A stretch of DNA of 64,000 nt, from positions 3,844,001-3,908,000 of the forward strand of contig NZ_CP019893.1 of the NCBI RefSeq assembly GCF_002156705.1. Reading direction: 5' to 3'. Below, piece after piece: positions 54,160 through 62,804 of the stretch. The notes under the pieces are model-generated. The model saw only the letters and a list, made by a program, of their open reading frames with translations. It ran no database searches and had not been told where the DNA came from. The stretch comes from Natrarchaeobaculum aegyptiacum (GTDB lineage: Archaea; Halobacteriota; Halobacteria; Halobacteriales; Natrialbaceae). Position 1 is the first letter of the stretch; each line of letters opens with the position of its first letter. The translations under genes were made by a program, and so were the position numbers.

Positions 54160-54411
54160 CTACTCGAGGTCGTCGTACTCGTCGGGCGTGTACGTCGAAA
54201 GCTCGAGGGCGTGGATGTCGGTCGTCATGTGGTCGCCGAGGGCGTCGTAGACCAGCTGGTGTTGCTGGACCAGCGGCAGGCCCTCGAATTCCGGTGAGAC
54301 GACCGTCGCTGCGAGGTGGTCGTCGTCGTGTTTCCCGCGGGCGCGCGTGACCGTCGCCTCGGCGTCCTCGAGTTCCGATTCGATGAGCGTCGCGACCTCG
54401 TCGGGGTTCAT
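54160..54411 (-). CDS. BolA family protein
   Basis: An 83-residue class II KH-like BolA protein. Core text is LIESELEDAEATVTRARGKHDDDHLAATVV, then SPEFEGLPLVQQHQLVYDAL, then IHALELSTYTPDEY, with the conserved His near KHDDDH and LVQQHQ. BolA partners with monothiol glutaredoxins in Fe-S delivery in other domains. It lies next to a NifU-type scaffold gene on the same strand, which fits an Fe-S role. Confidence 0.92.
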   Translation of the reverse strand: MNPDEVATLIESELEDAEATVTRARGKHDDDHLAATVVSPEFEGLPLVQQHQLVYDALGDHMTTDIHALELSTYTPDEYDDLE

Positions 54412-54485
54412 ATCCCACCGAAAGGAGGCTTGGGCCAAAAGCACCGCGGTATCCGACCCGTCGCGAGTCGGCTCCGGTCTGCCAG

Positions 54486-54815
54486 TCAAAACGGCACGTC
54501 CGGTGGGACGTCGGGTCCCGACCCAGAGCCGGTGTCGGCCAGCCCGTCGAAGCCAGTGGTGACGGTCACGTGGTCGATCTGGTCGATCTCCGCCGGGAGC
54601 CGCCGCTGGATCGCCTGCGTCGTCATTGGACTGACACCGCAACCACTGCAGGCCCCGGTGAGGGCGATCGAGACGCGGCGCTCCTCGAGGTCGACCTCGG
54701 TGACCGTCGAGTCACCCCCGTGGAGTTCGATCTGGGGGAAGTTCCGCTGGAGGAACAGGCTGACCGCCGAGCGGACGTCGTCCTCGGGATCGGGAGTCGA
54801 ATCGGAGTCGCTCAT
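54486..54815 (-). CDS. NifU-like Fe-S scaffold protein
   Basis: A 109-residue protein with a NifU C-terminal domain: VSLFLQRNFPQIELHGGDST, then VSIALTGACSGCGVSPMTTQ with the cluster-binding CxxC, then IQRRLPAEI. It lacks the N-terminal IscU domain, as in Nfu carriers. The C-terminal tail is Gly/Pro/Asp-rich. It is 74 bp upstream of the BolA gene, likely one transcript. The ATG at 54815 starts SDSDSTPDPED. Confidence 0.9.
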   Translation of the reverse strand: MSDSDSTPDPEDDVRSAVSLFLQRNFPQIELHGGDSTVTEVDLEERRVSIALTGACSGCGVSPMTTQAIQRRLPAEIDQIDHVTVTTGFDGLADTGSGSGPDVPPDVPF

Positions 54816-54977
54816 ACCGGTTCCCAGTCGCTCGAGGAGTATAGCCCTGTCCACAGCGGCGGTCTGGCGTGAAGATTCGATCAGACGGCCCTCACGGCCG
54901 CGCTCGATACCGGTGATCGCAAGCGAGCGGCGGGCTTCGGACGGCGACTTTATGCTCGCTCGGAACACGATCCCGGT

Positions 54978-55478
54978 ATGTCACTGGCAGCCGAGACGCG
55001 CCGCGCGGTCGAGGTACACCCTTTCCTGCGTCAGGCATTGCGCGCCGGCGTCGTCAACTACACCGCCGCGGCCCGGTTTCTCGAGGTCGACGGCGAGACC
55101 GACGCGATCGCGACCGCCCTGCGGCGCTACACCGACGAGTTGCCCGACTACGAGAGTGCGTCCCGTGACGTTCGCGTGCGCATGGAAAGCGGCTACGGTC
55201 GACTCGAGGACCCGACTGACGATCACGCGATGGTGACCGTCGGGACGACGGCCTTCGGACCGATCGACGGCGACCTGACGGGGATCGTCGCCACCGGCGA
55301 AGTCGACGGCCGCGCGCTCGCGACCGTCCTCGAGCGCCTCTCGATCGACGGGATCGACCCCGAAGCAACGGCAGTCGCCGACGACGCGCTGTTCGTCGTC
55401 GTCGACCGACTCGACGGTGCAACCGCTGTCAGAACGATCGAAGGGGCGCTCGAGGGGGTTCCGTCTGCGTCGTCGTAA
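54978..55478 (+). CDS. DUF7523 family protein
   Basis: A 166-residue protein. The N-terminus is helical and resembles a winged-helix segment (RRAVEVHPFLRQALRAGVVN, YTAAARFLEVDGETDAIATA LRRY in part). The C-terminus is ACT-like: VTVGTTAFGPIDGDLTGIVA, then TAVADDALFVVVDRLDGATA. This N-helical plus ACT-like layout is conserved in haloarchaea and suggests an amino-acid-sensing regulator, but this is inference. It is divergent from the NifU gene. Confidence 0.75.
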   Translation: MSLAAETRRAVEVHPFLRQALRAGVVNYTAAARFLEVDGETDAIATALRRYTDELPDYESASRDVRVRMESGYGRLEDPTDDHAMVTVGTTAFGPIDGDLTGIVATGEVDGRALATVLERLSIDGIDPEATAVADDALFVVVDRLDGATAVRTIEGALEGVPSASS

Positions 55479-55508
55479 CGGTGGACTGATACAGTTTACT
55501 GTAAGTCG

Positions 55509-55549
55509 TTGCCGACGCAACCGCCCCAGGGTCGCGGTTGCGTCGGTAA
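55509..55549. terminator. 15-bp stem-loop after the DUF7523 gene
   Basis: TTGCCGACGCAACCG and CGGTTGCGTCGGTAA pair with one mismatch around an 11-nt loop, 30 bp after the stop codon. It is not followed by a long T run. A terminator or 3'-protecting hairpin is plausible. Confidence 0.5.
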
Positions 55550-55587
55550 ACCGTTCCAGTGATCCGTATGACAGCACGATTGGGAAC

Positions 55588-55671
55588 TATAGTAGCCACT
55601 GCACGTCAGTGCACACCTGAACGCCAGACTGATCGGCGATCAGTGTGTGAATCGTTGCAGTTGTTACTATA
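55588..55671 (+). repeat. 84-bp palindromic MITE-like repeat, copy 1
   Basis: The ends read TATAGTAGCCACTG and CAGTTGTTACTATA, imperfect inverted repeats, with inner arms TCAGTGCACAC and the related GATCAGTGTGTGA. The same 84-bp unit occurs inverted at 61446-61529. It has no coding capacity and probably moves with an IS transposase elsewhere. Confidence 0.8.
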
Positions 55672-55790
55672 GCGACCTGACTCAAGTTGGGCTCGAGGCC
55701 CACTTCCCACCGTTGTCGGAACCGGGCGATTCGCACCTCGAGAGGCGATAGTGGCAGCGTTTAACTACGGGCCGGCGGTAGACACCGGTA

Positions 55791-57284
55791 ATGACCCTAT
55801 ACGTGACGAACACGTTGACGGGGGAAACGGAGCCGTTCGAGCCACAGGATCCCGAGAACGTCTTGCTCTACTACTGTGGCCTGACAGTCTCTGACCCCCC
55901 ACACCTCGGCCACGCGCGGTCGTGGGTCCACGTCGACGTCATGCACCGCTGGCTCGAGTACCTCGGGTACGACGTCCGTCACGTCGAGAACTTCACCGAC
56001 GTCAACGAGAAGATCGTCGCCCGCGTAGGCGAAGCCGATCTGGGCGAGGACGAAAGCGAGGTCGCCGAGAGCTACGTCGAGCGCACGCTCGCGGACATGC
56101 GGTCGCTCAACCTCCTGCGTGCGGAGGTCTACCCCCGCGTCTCCGAGCACGTCCCGGAGATCATCGACCTGATCGAGACGCTCGTCGAGGAAGGCTACGC
56201 CTACGAGTCGAACGGGTCGATTTACTTCGACGTCACCCGCTTCGACGACTACGGCAAACTCTCGAATCAGGAACTCGAGGAGATCGAATCTCAGGGCGAC
56301 CCCGACGAGCGCTCGGAGAAGCGCCACCCCGCGGACTTCGCGCTCTGGAAGGCCGGCGGCGTCGATCGCGACGCGATCGAGGAACACCGCCACGAGGGTG
56401 CAGCACCTGCCCACGAGGCCTGTGAGACCGCCCAGACGTGGGACTCGCCGTGGGGTGAGGGACGTCCGGGCTGGCACATCGAGTGCTCGGCGATGAGTAT
56501 GACCCACCTCGGGGAGACCCTCGACATCCACGTCGGCGGCCGGGACCTCGTCTTTCCCCACCACGAAAACGAGATCGCCCAGTCCGAGGCCGCGACGGGT
56601 CAGGCGTTCGCCCAGTACTGGCTGCACTGTGAACTCTTCCAGATGGACGATGAGAAGATGTCCTCGAGTCTGGGCAACTTCGTCACCGTCGATGAGGCCG
56701 TCGACCGGTGGGGGACGAACGTCCTGCGGACGTTCCTCACCGCGGGGTCGTACAACAGCCAGCAACTCTACTCCGACGAGACGATCGCCGAGGCCGAAGA
56801 ACGGTGGGACCGACTCGAGCGTGCCCACGAGGCGGCCGTCGACGCCGTCGATTCGACCGACGCCCGGACGAAAGTGGTGGACGACGAACTTCGAGAGGCA
56901 GTCGAGACCGCGAGCGAGGAATTCGTCGACGCGATGAACGACGACTTCAACACGCGCGAGGCGCAGTCTGCCCTGCTGCAGGTCGCGTCGGCGATCAACG
57001 CCCACCTTGACGATCGCGCGGAGTACGACTACCGCGGTCTCCGCGAGGCCGTCGCGACGCTCGAGGAACTGGGTGAGGTTCTCGGGCTGTCGTTCGCGGG
57101 CGAGACGACCGGTAGCGCCGAACTCGCGGGCGACGTCGTCGACCTCGTCCTCGAGGTGCGCGAGGCCGAACGGGAGGCAGGCAATTACGAGCGTGCCGAC
57201 GACCTGCGCGACGAACTCGAGGCTCTCGGCGTCGAGGTACAGGACACCGACGAGGGGCCGACCTACCGGTTGCCCTCGGAGTGA
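55791..57284 (+). CDS. cysS: Cysteinyl-tRNA synthetase
   Basis: A 497-residue class I synthetase. Zinc and HIGH regions are [20 protein letters not shown]. The zinc ligands continue in [11 protein letters not shown] and [13 protein letters not shown]. The KMSKS loop is [12 protein letters not shown]. The DALR-type anticodon-binding domain follows, ending [20 protein letters not shown]. It charges Cys-tRNA in translation. The MITE copy lies 120 bp upstream and may affect its promoter. Confidence 0.96.
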   Translation: MTLYVTNTLTGETEPFEPQDPENVLLYYCGLTVSDPPHLGHARSWVHVDVMHRWLEYLGYDVRHVENFTDVNEKIVARVGEADLGEDESEVAESYVERTLADMRSLNLLRAEVYPRVSEHVPEIIDLIETLVEEGYAYESNGSIYFDVTRFDDYGKLSNQELEEIESQGDPDERSEKRHPADFALWKAGGVDRDAIEEHRHEGAAPAHEACETAQTWDSPWGEGRPGWHIECSAMSMTHLGETLDIHVGGRDLVFPHHENEIAQSEAATGQAFAQYWLHCELFQMDDEKMSSSLGNFVTVDEAVDRWGTNVLRTFLTAGSYNSQQLYSDETIAEAEERWDRLERAHEAAVDAVDSTDARTKVVDDELREAVETASEEFVDAMNDDFNTREAQSALLQVASAINAHLDDRAEYDYRGLREAVATLEELGEVLGLSFAGETTGSAELAGDVVDLVLEVREAEREAGNYERADDLRDELEALGVEVQDTDEGPTYRLPSE

Positions 57285-57528
57285 CTGCGGTTTCGTAACT
57301 CGCAATTTTCGGACAGCGTGGGTATCCGCGCCCGCTCGAGTGCGGTGGGCTGTACTGAAAGAAAGTAATCAAAAATTACAATGTATTCAGTTTGACAGCA
57401 GGAAGAGGAGTTGAAACCAGCAAGCAAGACCCAACGTTTCAAAATCGGTTATTTGAGAGGTTCGCTTGCTGGGTACGCCGCTGATATTTTCGCCAGTCTG
57501 CGTACGGATGCATGACTTTTTTCGTTCG

Positions 57529-58440
57529 TCAATTGACGGTGTGATCACGGCGATTGTATCGCCAACTTCCGACAGTCAGTACCATCACCGGAACGAGTAC
57601 TAGCGTCAGGACTACACCGATGTCGGTGAGGTATAACGGAACGTCAGCAGATGATTCAAGCGTCACGATGTCCGTGCCGTTCAGTTCGTCGAGGTATGGC
57701 TCGATGTGGGGTCTGGCAATCAACCGCTCGTGTGCTCCGGAAACGAGAATCTGATATGGCTGAACGAGCAACGCGGAACGGAACGGTCGTGAAGCCACGA
57801 TATCACCACCAAAATAGATCGCCAGCACCATCGGTCCCAGCGTCAAAAAGAGTGCTCGGAGACGCGTTCGGACGAGCGCGGAGACGCCAACTGCCAGCAC
57901 GGTCAACAACATCGCATATCCGATCGTCACAGCACTGAAGTGCAGATACGTGGCGAGATCGATAGTATCGAACCGAATCCAGATCGTCGCTCCACCAGCG
58001 GAAAGTCCGATCGCAGTGATTATACCGGCGGTCACCGCCCTCGTGCACGCGATCCCAAACACGACCGTCCGACGAGAACACGGCAACGTCTGGAGCGTTC
58101 GGCTGTATCCTGACTGCACCTGTCCAGCAATTGCGCCGCTCCCTACCAACGCCGCCAGCACGCTCAAAAAGAGGAGCAACCAGCGTGCAAAAAAATGAAC
58201 GACCAACGGCGTCGGCTCGGCGTTGAGATCACCGGATAGATCGTAGGCGAGATTCAAGTTGTGATGGACCTGCTGCCCAGGAACGGATGGATACCAGGCA
58301 CCGAACATACAGAGGCCAGCAAAAAGCACCCCACCGAAGACGAGCGCCCGCGATCGGCGTATACGCAAACAGTCGACGGAAACGACTGTCTTCATCGATC
58401 GAAGCTGACGAGTAGCTACCGTGGGTGCGTCCTCACTCAT
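57529..58440 (-). CDS. ABC-2 type permease
   Basis: A 303-residue permease with six predicted helices (ALVFGGVLFAGLCMFGAWYP, LLLFLSVLAALVGSGAIAGQ, AVTAGIITAIGLSAGGATIW, ISAVTIGYAMLL-like, ALFLTLGPMVLAIYFGG, LYLTDIGVVLTLVLVPVMVL). The motif SRTLQTLPCSRRTVVFG after the second helix is the coupling-helix region of antibiotic/peptide exporters. The ATG at 58440 overlaps the ATPase stop by 8 nt. Base composition is AT-richer than core genes. It pairs with the second permease as a heterodimer. Confidence 0.85.
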   Translation of the reverse strand: MSEDAPTVATRQLRSMKTVVSVDCLRIRRSRALVFGGVLFAGLCMFGAWYPSVPGQQVHHNLNLAYDLSGDLNAEPTPLVVHFFARWLLLFLSVLAALVGSGAIAGQVQSGYSRTLQTLPCSRRTVVFGIACTRAVTAGIITAIGLSAGGATIWIRFDTIDLATYLHFSAVTIGYAMLLTVLAVGVSALVRTRLRALFLTLGPMVLAIYFGGDIVASRPFRSALLVQPYQILVSGAHERLIARPHIEPYLDELNGTDIVTLESSADVPLYLTDIGVVLTLVLVPVMVLTVGSWRYNRRDHTVN

Positions 58441-59359
58441 CGCCGTCGGTGTGTGTCTTGAAAATATCTTCGAGGGACGGTTGTTCGACTTCGTACGTAT
58501 CGATAGTTGCCTGTGACTCTTCAACAGCTGACACCACTGTCGCCGTTGCCGCCTGGGATCGACAGCGAGCGATCAGCGTTCGTCCGTCGATCCGCACGCT
58601 GTTGACCGTCTCGAGTGAGTCTGTATTTGTTTGCAACTCGCGAAGCTGCTCCGACGCTGGATCCTCAATCCTGATCTTGACCGTTGTTTCATCTTCGAGC
58701 CCGGATTTCAGCGATTCGACACTGTCCTCGACGAGCAAGGACCCGTCGTTGATAATCGCGACGCGATCGGCGACGGCCTCGACTTGATCGAGCAGATGCG
58801 AGGAAAAAAAGACCGTTGCGCCGCGGTCGACCTCGGTACGAATGATCTCACGCATCATCACGATACCGTGTGGGTCTAGCCCCGTCGATGGCTCGTCGAG
58901 AATCAACAGGTCGGGACCACCGACAAGCGCCATCGCCAGTCCAAGTCGTTTCGTCATCCCTTTCGAGTATTCGCCTGCGAGTTGATCTGCTGCGTCCTCG
59001 AGTCCGACGCGAGCGAGGACGGTGGCGGGATCGGTCGAGACCCCCCTCGCGGTCGCTGCCAGTTCGACGTGCTCGCGACCAGTAACGGCTGGATACGGCT
59101 TGAACCCATCGAGCAACACACCAATATGCTCTCGAGCGGCGATCGGAGACGCCTGTGTGTCGTAGCCGAACACACGCGCAGTTCCCTCACTCGGGCGGAC
59201 GAGATCCAGCAGTATATCGATCGTTGTCGATTTGCCCGCCCCGTTCGGTCCGAGGTAGCCGTAAACCGTCCCGCTCGGGACAGAAAGCGAGAGATCGTTT
59301 ATTGCGGTAACCGATCCGAAGCGTTTTGTCAACTGCTCTGTTTCGATAGCGAGTGTCAT
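58433..59359 (-). CDS. ABC transporter ATP-binding protein (ABC-2/BcrA type)
   Basis: A 308-residue ATPase. Walker A is GPNGAGKST, the region around the Q-loop is HIGVLLDGFKPYPAVTGREH (a Gln is not evident at the expected site), the signature is YSKGMTKRLGLAMALVG and Walker B is LLILDEPSTGLDP, with the switch His in FFSSHLLDQV. The C-terminal 90 residues are an accessory domain. The YSKGM signature and DEPSTGLDPHG text are typical of drug, bacteriocin and gliding-type exporters. It sits 2 bp after the upstream permease stop and overlaps the downstream permease start. Confidence 0.92.
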   Translation of the reverse strand: MTLAIETEQLTKRFGSVTAINDLSLSVPSGTVYGYLGPNGAGKSTTIDILLDLVRPSEGTARVFGYDTQASPIAAREHIGVLLDGFKPYPAVTGREHVELAATARGVSTDPATVLARVGLEDAADQLAGEYSKGMTKRLGLAMALVGGPDLLILDEPSTGLDPHGIVMMREIIRTEVDRGATVFFSSHLLDQVEAVADRVAIINDGSLLVEDSVESLKSGLEDETTVKIRIEDPASEQLRELQTNTDSLETVNSVRIDGRTLIARCRSQAATATVVSAVEESQATIDTYEVEQPSLEDIFKTHTDGDE

Positions 59360-59361
59360 GG

Positions 59362-60201
59362 TTATGATATCGTAATATCTATGTTCCGGTACGAATAGAG
59401 CCCGGCGATCGCTGCACAGAACAACCAGGCACAAAGCGATAGCACAGCAGCTTCAGTATAGTGATATATCGAATCCAAACGGTACTGACTCGGCCTTGCC
59501 TGAAAGGTCGTTGCCCACTTAATATCGATGCCTGCGACCAGCGCGTAGTAGACTGCTCTGGGAGTGAGCAGTATCACCTCCGGACGCAGGGCCTGGAGTG
59601 GGCTATACACGAAGATAATTAGAAATCCGAACAGAAGAGACGACGTGTATGCGCGTCGCCGACTGGTCGCCCGTGCCGAGATGGCCGCCCCAACAACCAC
59701 CAGTGTGGCCGTGATGGCGAGGAGGACTGCGGTATAGCCAGCGAAATGAACCGGTGAGAAGGGAACTCCCTGACGCCATGTCTCCAGAAGCGCACCCATC
59801 ATGAGCAGACAGATGATGCCACTCATCATCGCGACTCGAGCAGCCACGAGTCCGACGAAGACCGTCCATCGGCTGTACGGAAGCGACTGTAGCAGCCGCA
59901 ATGTGCCAGTATCTCGGTGACCCGCAACTGTCGTCGCTCCGAAAAGGAGTGGGGTACAAATGACGAATAACAACAACAATGGATCCCGTGCAAGGGTGAG
60001 GATTACCCGGCCCTCATAAAGCGAACGAGCTTGGAAATGGAGCATAGTAATCATAGTGGTCTCTTCAAACGTCGTAATGCGCAACGAGTGGCTTATCCAC
60101 AACAAGTAACACATAACGAGCACGCACGCACTGGCAACTGTTCGCTTGGCGCGCAGGTGTCGGCGGATCTCGAACAAGAGAATGTATAACATACCCCACA
60201 T
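59362..60201 (-). CDS. ABC-2 type permease
   Basis: A 279-residue permease. The N-terminal amphipathic segment LLFEIRRHLRAKRTVASA is followed by six helices. HRDTGTLRLLQSLPYSRWTV is the same coupling-region motif found in the partner (STLQTLPCSRRTV-like). The start is at 60201, or at an ATG three codons later. The operon order is secreted protein, permease, ATPase, permease, all on the minus strand with minimal gaps. Confidence 0.85.
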   Translation of the reverse strand: MWGMLYILLFEIRRHLRAKRTVASACVLVMCYLLWISHSLRITTFEETTMITMLHFQARSLYEGRVILTLARDPLLLLFVICTPLLFGATTVAGHRDTGTLRLLQSLPYSRWTVFVGLVAARVAMMSGIICLLMMGALLETWRQGVPFSPVHFAGYTAVLLAITATLVVVGAAISARATSRRRAYTSSLLFGFLIIFVYSPLQALRPEVILLTPRAVYYALVAGIDIKWATTFQARPSQYRLDSIYHYTEAAVLSLCAWLFCAAIAGLYSYRNIDITIS

Positions 60202-60236
60202 TTCATGCCAAATAAAACTAGAGTCGTAGTATAATA

Positions 60237-61058
60237 TTATCGGTCAGTACCAGCATCACTTCTTAATTCAAGCAGGATATCAGAGGGAACGTAACCACTC
60301 GCCTCAGTTTCGATGTCGATCTCCCACTGGCTACTGGTCGTACTCCCGAGGTCGAATGTGTGGGTTGCCGATACAGTGCCGCCAACAGGAAATTCGTCAG
60401 TTTCGTATTCGGCTTCAGCTTCGACCGCGTCGCTGTCCCAGTCCAGATCGTCAGAGTTCTCTTCCCACGACGTTTCGTAGATGGGATGAATCGGGTCCGG
60501 GCAGTCAACATCATCATCTGCCCACGTTTCGATATCAGCTCCCTCAAAACGTCCGCCAAAGTGGTCCACCTCAACTGGTACGTCAGTTGTTGCTAGGTCA
60601 CCACATAGAGGTGACGTCGTATCGGCGAACGGTGTCATCGAAGTCGATTGATGAGTTTCTAATTCAGAGGAAACTTCGTCGGATGGCGAGTGGCGTGTCT
60701 GCTCCGTCGCAACCGCCTCAAGAGTTCCCGCGTCGAGACCATCGGAGTGCGTCTCCACGAGCTCGGACCCATTACTGGTTTGTAACTCGAGAGTGGCACC
60801 TGTTGGCTGTTCCGACGCTCCGAATGACGACATATCGTACTCGTAATGGTGGACAACGCGCGTTTCGTCTGGAGTGACATCAAACTCGATATGCGCCTGC
60901 TGGAGACCACTGATATCTGAAACGTCGGCTTCGAGAACCTGGCTCCACTCCTCGTTGGCACTGGCGGTACTAGTGCCAGCAACTACAAACCCAACACTCA
61001 ATGCAGTCGTTTTCAGTACGCTTCTGCGGGCCAGTCTATCCGTGATGTCTGGAGGCAT
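60237..61058 (-). CDS. Tat-secreted protein, function unknown
   Basis: A 273-residue exported protein. A Tat signal (ARRSVLKTTALSVGFVVAGTSTASA) with cleavage after ASA is followed by an acidic Ser/Thr-rich body with two Cys (SPLCGDLA and DVDCPDPIHP) and a beta-rich C-terminus (VGGTVSATHTFDLGSTTSSQ, EIDIETEASGYVPSDILLEL). It begins the ABC cassette, with 35 bp to the first permease. A toxin, cargo or surface factor for the exporter is a speculation; it does not match halocin C8. Confidence 0.75.
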   Translation of the reverse strand: MPPDITDRLARRSVLKTTALSVGFVVAGTSTASANEEWSQVLEADVSDISGLQQAHIEFDVTPDETRVVHHYEYDMSSFGASEQPTGATLELQTSNGSELVETHSDGLDAGTLEAVATEQTRHSPSDEVSSELETHQSTSMTPFADTTSPLCGDLATTDVPVEVDHFGGRFEGADIETWADDDVDCPDPIHPIYETSWEENSDDLDWDSDAVEAEAEYETDEFPVGGTVSATHTFDLGSTTSSQWEIDIETEASGYVPSDILLELRSDAGTDR

Positions 61059-61239
61059 AAAAATTAACTAATGTGAGAACAGATATAATATTAGAAGACA
61101 ATTTTCAGGAATAGAATATAGTAATGTATGCTATTAATGGCCATCGGAAATTATCACGATTGGTTTGTAGTGAGTATCCGATTACTGTACGATTCGTTGC
61201 CGCAGGTTCGAGTGCGGATTGATATCCGATGTCGCAATC
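61059..61239. other. AT-rich intergenic region
   Basis: A run of AT-rich sequence (61075-61180, with several TATAAT/ATATAG-like words) upstream of the secreted-protein gene. It probably holds the promoter of the ABC cassette. No gene is seen. Confidence 0.5.
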
Positions 61240-61485
61240 AACGCTAGCGTTAAGAACGAACTGGAATCTCTCGAGTTGTTGCGCGCGGCCGCCGAGCAGT
61301 TGGGCAAATAGCCGACGAAAGCGGAGTACGAGGGCCTCGGATTGACGACCACGTTGGCAACGATCATTAGAGCGGTCGGCGAGTGGAACGAGGAGAAGGC
61401 ACGCTTGGTGCTGACGTCGAACCCAGATGGCCGGCAGGAACCCATTATAGTAACAACTGAAACGGGTTACACACCGATCGCATAG
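61240..61485 (+). pseudogene. Homing-endonuclease-associated repeat (HNH_repeat) relic
   Basis: The plus frame through 61252 reads KNELESLELLRAAAEQLGK, a TAG at 61309-61311, then PTKAEYEGLGLTTTLATIIR and AVGEWNEEKARLVLTSNPDG. The pattern LREAADRLG-SPTKAEYE-LGL-P--TIIR--GGWN-AK is the haloarchaeal homing-endonuclease-associated repeat (PF18780 type). One nonsense codon and the absence of a start show decay. The tail runs into the MITE copy. Confidence 0.7.
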
Positions 61486-61529
61486 CTGTCGGGCGATCGG
61501 GTGTGCACTGACTTTCAGTGGCTACTATA
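61446..61529 (-). repeat. 84-bp palindromic MITE-like repeat, copy 2 (inverted)
   Basis: Read on the minus strand it starts TATAGTAGCCACTGAAAGTC and ends CAGTTGTTACTATA, the same length and ends as the copy at 55588-55671. It is inserted in the 3' part of the homing-endonuclease-repeat relic. Confidence 0.8.
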
Positions 61530-61883
61530 ACTGGAACGGAAGCCCCGACGGAATGGTCGGTCGCCATCGCCTCGATGGCGCTTGCTTTCGGGACCCAGCG
61601 GTCACTGTTCCTGCGAGAGGAAGACGACGTCGAGGTACAGAGTTCGAGCGCGGTCGCCTCGAGTGACTCCGATTCCGATCCAAAGATCGGTGACGACTGA
61701 TCGTCGAGTGCTCGCGATCCCCGACTGAACGATCCGTCCCGGTGGGATCGATCGGTAGTACAGGGTGACCACGGCTGTTCGAGGCAGCGAAGCAGGTAAT
61801 TAGCGCTCTGGAAGGGGGACCGTACCAACTGCTTGCGTATGTAGGCCGAGCCTAGCTAAACGCGTCGCGGTCCAGGTACGGGT
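61530..61883. other. Intergenic region with a short orphan reading frame
   Basis: A plus-strand frame ending at 61700 (TEAPTEWSVAIASMALAFGT and an Asp/Ser-rich tail) begins at a GTG (61518) inside the MITE and may be the tail of a destroyed gene. The rest up to 61883 holds no supported feature besides the promoter of the next gene. Confidence 0.35.
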
Positions 61884-62762
61884 ATGGACAGGCAGCGACG
61901 TGAGGGGCTGGGGCGACGCCGCGCCCTCGCGACGCTCGGTGCGGTGGGAGTCGGGCTGACTGCGGGGTGTCTCGAGAGGGTTACAGAGCGCGTTGGCGAG
62001 ATGACGTCGTTTGCAGCGTCACCAGCGGTCGTCGATCCAGCCGTCGCCGACGACGCCGATTTCGAGTACCGCGCCACCCAGGCCCGCGTCGAGACGGCGT
62101 CGGTCGCAGGACAGACCCTCGAGTTGACGAGTTACCTCAGCCGCTACGTCCGGTCCCGGTCGATCCCGTTCGAGGCCTTCGGTGACGGCGACCTCGAGGT
62201 CGCGGCCGTTCTCGTGGCGACGACGCCGAACGTCGGGGTCGCGGGTGAGACGGTCAATCCCGTCGCGGAGATGGGGCACTCGGACGTCGCGGGGATGCTC
62301 GACGACCGGTTCGACGTGATCAGCGGCGACCTCGAGTTCGATCCGGACGTCGACCTCGACGTCGACGAGGACGCTGGCCCGCAGGACGAGCGGTCGGTAT
62401 CCGTTTCTGCATTCGATGGTGAAATCGAGTTCGCGACGTTCGACGGCGTCGCCACCGTCGAGGACGTCGGTGAGGTCGACGTAAACGTAGACGTGAGTCG
62501 GCCCGACGCCGGTGGGGATCACGTCGTCGTGGCCGGTGTCTATCCCGCGGAGGGGCTGGTGGAGGCCGTGTTCGGGGACGAGACGGACCTGGGCATGGGT
62601 GGCCTGCTCGGAGGTGACGAGGGTGGCGACGCACTCGCGGGAGAGGAGACGGACGCCTCGAGCATCGACGAAATGACCGGGGCCATCAACCACGGTGACG
62701 ACGTTGCAATCGACCTCGAGGAGAAATCGGAGGAGGGCGGAGGACTGTGGGGTGGCGGGTGA
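61884..62762 (+). CDS. DUF6517 family lipoprotein
   Basis: A 292-residue lipoprotein: RRRALATLGAVGVGLTAGC signal and lipobox, then the family core (SFAASPAVVDPAVADDADF, YRATQARVETASVAGQTLEL, TSYLSRYVR, FVLVATTPNVGVAGETVNPV-like text, SVSVSAFDGEIEFATFDG). The C-terminus is Gly-rich (GLLGGDEGG, EEGGGLWGGG). Haloarchaeal DUF6517 proteins are surface lipoproteins of unknown function, often in several copies. Confidence 0.85.
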   Translation: MDRQRREGLGRRRALATLGAVGVGLTAGCLERVTERVGEMTSFAASPAVVDPAVADDADFEYRATQARVETASVAGQTLELTSYLSRYVRSRSIPFEAFGDGDLEVAAVLVATTPNVGVAGETVNPVAEMGHSDVAGMLDDRFDVISGDLEFDPDVDLDVDEDAGPQDERSVSVSAFDGEIEFATFDGVATVEDVGEVDVNVDVSRPDAGGDHVVVAGVYPAEGLVEAVFGDETDLGMGGLLGGDEGGDALAGEETDASSIDEMTGAINHGDDVAIDLEEKSEEGGGLWGGG

Positions 62763-62804
62763 TCGTAGTCGAATCCGGATGTCGAACGTCGAGTAGAGAC
62801 CGAC

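Noticed and set aside
55797-57305. 502-codon minus-strand frame opposite cysS
   Set aside because: Mirror of the cysS reading frame; no independent start context or homology.
57417-57472. 9-bp inverted repeat CCAGCAAGC/GCTTGCTGG downstream of cysS
   Set aside because: Short arms with a 38-bp gap and no associated gene; too weak to call an element.
60237-61058. Secreted protein as a halocin C8-type precursor
   Set aside because: Only two Cys are present and the C-terminus does not resemble the Cys-rich mature halocin C8.
61445-61828. 127-codon minus-strand frame over the MITE and following sequence
   Set aside because: Ser-rich frame that begins in non-coding sequence and ends within the MITE; no domain.
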